NCBI GenBank assembly: GCA_013813825.1
Contig: JACCRA010000353.1
Location: forward strand, 1-5,386
DNA: 5,386 nucleotides
Origin: Pyrinomonadaceae bacterium
GTDB lineage: Bacteria > Acidobacteriota > Blastocatellia > Pyrinomonadales > Pyrinomonadaceae
Direction: 5' to 3'
Numbering within the stretch: position 1 is the stretch's first letter; each line of letters starts with the position of its first letter. Of this stretch, positions 4,791 to 5,386 are shown piece after piece. The notes under the pieces were generated by a model. That model was not told the DNA's origin, did no database searches, and was given only the letters and a program-made list of their open reading frames with translations. A program made the position numbers and the translations under genes.

Positions 4791-5386
4791 ATGACGCGCA
4801 TGAGAGACCGACGCACCGTAGTCTTGCGGTGGGCGCTGACTTTTTTCACCGCCGGGTTGATCCTGACTTCCCTATTCGCTTCGATGCGGAAGGGCGAAGC
4901 GCAGACCCAGGCGCCCCGCCCCACGCCCGCGAAGCAGACCGCCGCGAAGGCCGCGCCGCCGCCGACAGTGGCCGCAGCGCATTACGCGCTGCCGTTCGGC
5001 GCGAACCCGTTCGCGCCGAGCAACGCGGCGTCCGCGACCGGCGCTTTCATCCCGGCCGAAGATTTCATTCCCGCCGACCGTTGCGCCAAGTGTCATACGG
5101 ACGCGCACGCGCAGTGGAACGAGTCGGCGCACCGTAACTCGTTTCGCGAGCCTTTTTATCAGAAGAACGTCAACGATCTGATCGCGCAGCGCGGCATCGA
5201 GTTCACGCGCCACTGCGAATCGTGCCACAACCCGGCCGCGCTCTTCTCCGGCGCGCTGACCAAAGACTCGCCGATCAAACGCCCGTTCGACGAGGACGGC
5301 GTCTCGTGCATCGCCTGCCACTCGATTCAGACGGCGACCGGGCGCGGCATCGGCGGCTACGTGATGGGACAGCCGGCGTTGCTCTT
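4791..5386 (+). CDS. Multiheme c-type cytochrome, cytochrome c554-like (partial, 3' end beyond window)
   Basis: Only the first 198 codons are in the window and no stop is reached. ATG at 4791 is the first start after an in-frame stop (4743-4745). ATG at 4800 (residue 4) is an alternative, and neither has a good Shine-Dalgarno. Residues 5-37 look like a Sec signal peptide (Arg-rich start, hydrophobic 10-30, cleavage near GEA37), followed by a Pro/Ala-rich linker to about 62. Three heme c motifs follow: CAKCH (98-102), CESCH (142-146) and CIACH (173-177). His106 and His114, in a CH-x3-H-x2-W-x4-H pattern after the first motif, are candidate axial ligands. This arrangement fits cytochrome c554-like multiheme proteins (PF13435), which carry electrons in the periplasm or at the cell surface. 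More hemes are probable beyond the edge. The redox partner and total heme number cannot be told. The gene diverges from the FecR gene. Confidence 0.9.
   Translation, partial: MTRMRDRRTVVLRWALTFFTAGLILTSLFASMRKGEAQTQAPRPTPAKQTAAKAAPPPTVAAAHYALPFGANPFAPSNAASATGAFIPAEDFIPADRCAKCHTDAHAQWNESAHRNSFREPFYQKNVNDLIAQRGIEFTRHCESCHNPAALFSGALTKDSPIKRPFDEDGVSCIACHSIQTATGRGIGGYVMGQPALL

Noticed and set aside
4872..5321. 149-codon minus-strand ORF opposite the cytochrome
   Set aside because: It is an Arg/Val/Ala-rich antisense shadow. The plus strand has a signal peptide and three CXXCH motifs.
1..5386. Window length equals that of phage phiX174
   Set aside because: The genes are bacterial (CPBP, flavoenzyme, FecR, multiheme cytochrome) and no phage gene is present. 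The length is a coincidence or a choice of window size.
1..5386. tRNA, rRNA, CRISPR arrays, insertion sequences and attachment sites
   Set aside because: I looked for cloverleaf-like stems, spaced direct repeats and transposase-type proteins and saw none. The only tandem repeats are the short heptamer tracts.

Overview
This is a chromosomal window of about 5.4 kb. Four of its genes are well supported, one small ORF is doubtful, and the last gene runs off the right edge. From about position 600 the DNA is GC-rich with strongly G/C-ending codons. Positions 1 to about 570 are visibly AT-richer. The gene content suggests a Gram-negative environmental bacterium. The pieces that point that way are a secreted FecR-domain protein with an aromatic and proline-rich tail, a multiheme c-type cytochrome of the cytochrome c554-like kind, and a CrtI/CrtISO-like flavoenzyme. 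The mix, plus 7-nt periodic repeats in the gaps, reminds me of Acidobacteriota (Blastocatellia-like). That is an impression from memory, not a proof.

Layout. (1) 1-~570, AT-rich: a 93-codon minus-strand ORF (59-340) encoding a one-TM protein. It looks like the N-terminal piece of a longer protein. A candidate promoter lies upstream of it (407-435), and an isolated strong intrinsic terminator lies at 478-517. (2) 558-592: five units of a degenerate heptanucleotide repeat. (3) 618-3104, plus strand: a probable two-gene operon with a 3-nt gap. It encodes a CPBP-family (Rce1/CAAX-protease-like) polytopic membrane protein followed by a 503-aa FAD-dependent oxidoreductase of the phytoene desaturase/carotenoid isomerase superfamily. 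(4) 3105-3329: a convergent gap with a near-perfect bidirectional hairpin terminator. (5) 3330-4448, minus strand: a secreted FecR-domain protein with a clear Shine-Dalgarno. (6) 4449-4790: a 342-bp divergent intergenic region with a 12-bp palindrome, candidate promoters, a leader hairpin and another heptamer-type repeat. (7) 4791-5386, plus strand: the 5' part of a multiheme cytochrome c gene with three CXXCH motifs in the visible 198 residues.

How the genes work together. The CPBP protein and the flavoenzyme are very probably co-transcribed and may act on membrane or isoprenoid-type substrates, but the sequence does not fix a substrate. The FecR protein and the cytochrome are both exported and share a divergent control region, so they could be co-regulated. 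I see no RNA gene, CRISPR array, transposase, phage gene or recognisable defence system. Nothing here amounts to a clear new biological system. The points most worth a second look are the broken-looking small gene with its overlapping promoters and orphan terminator, the CPBP-flavoenzyme pair, and the divergent FecR/cytochrome control region.
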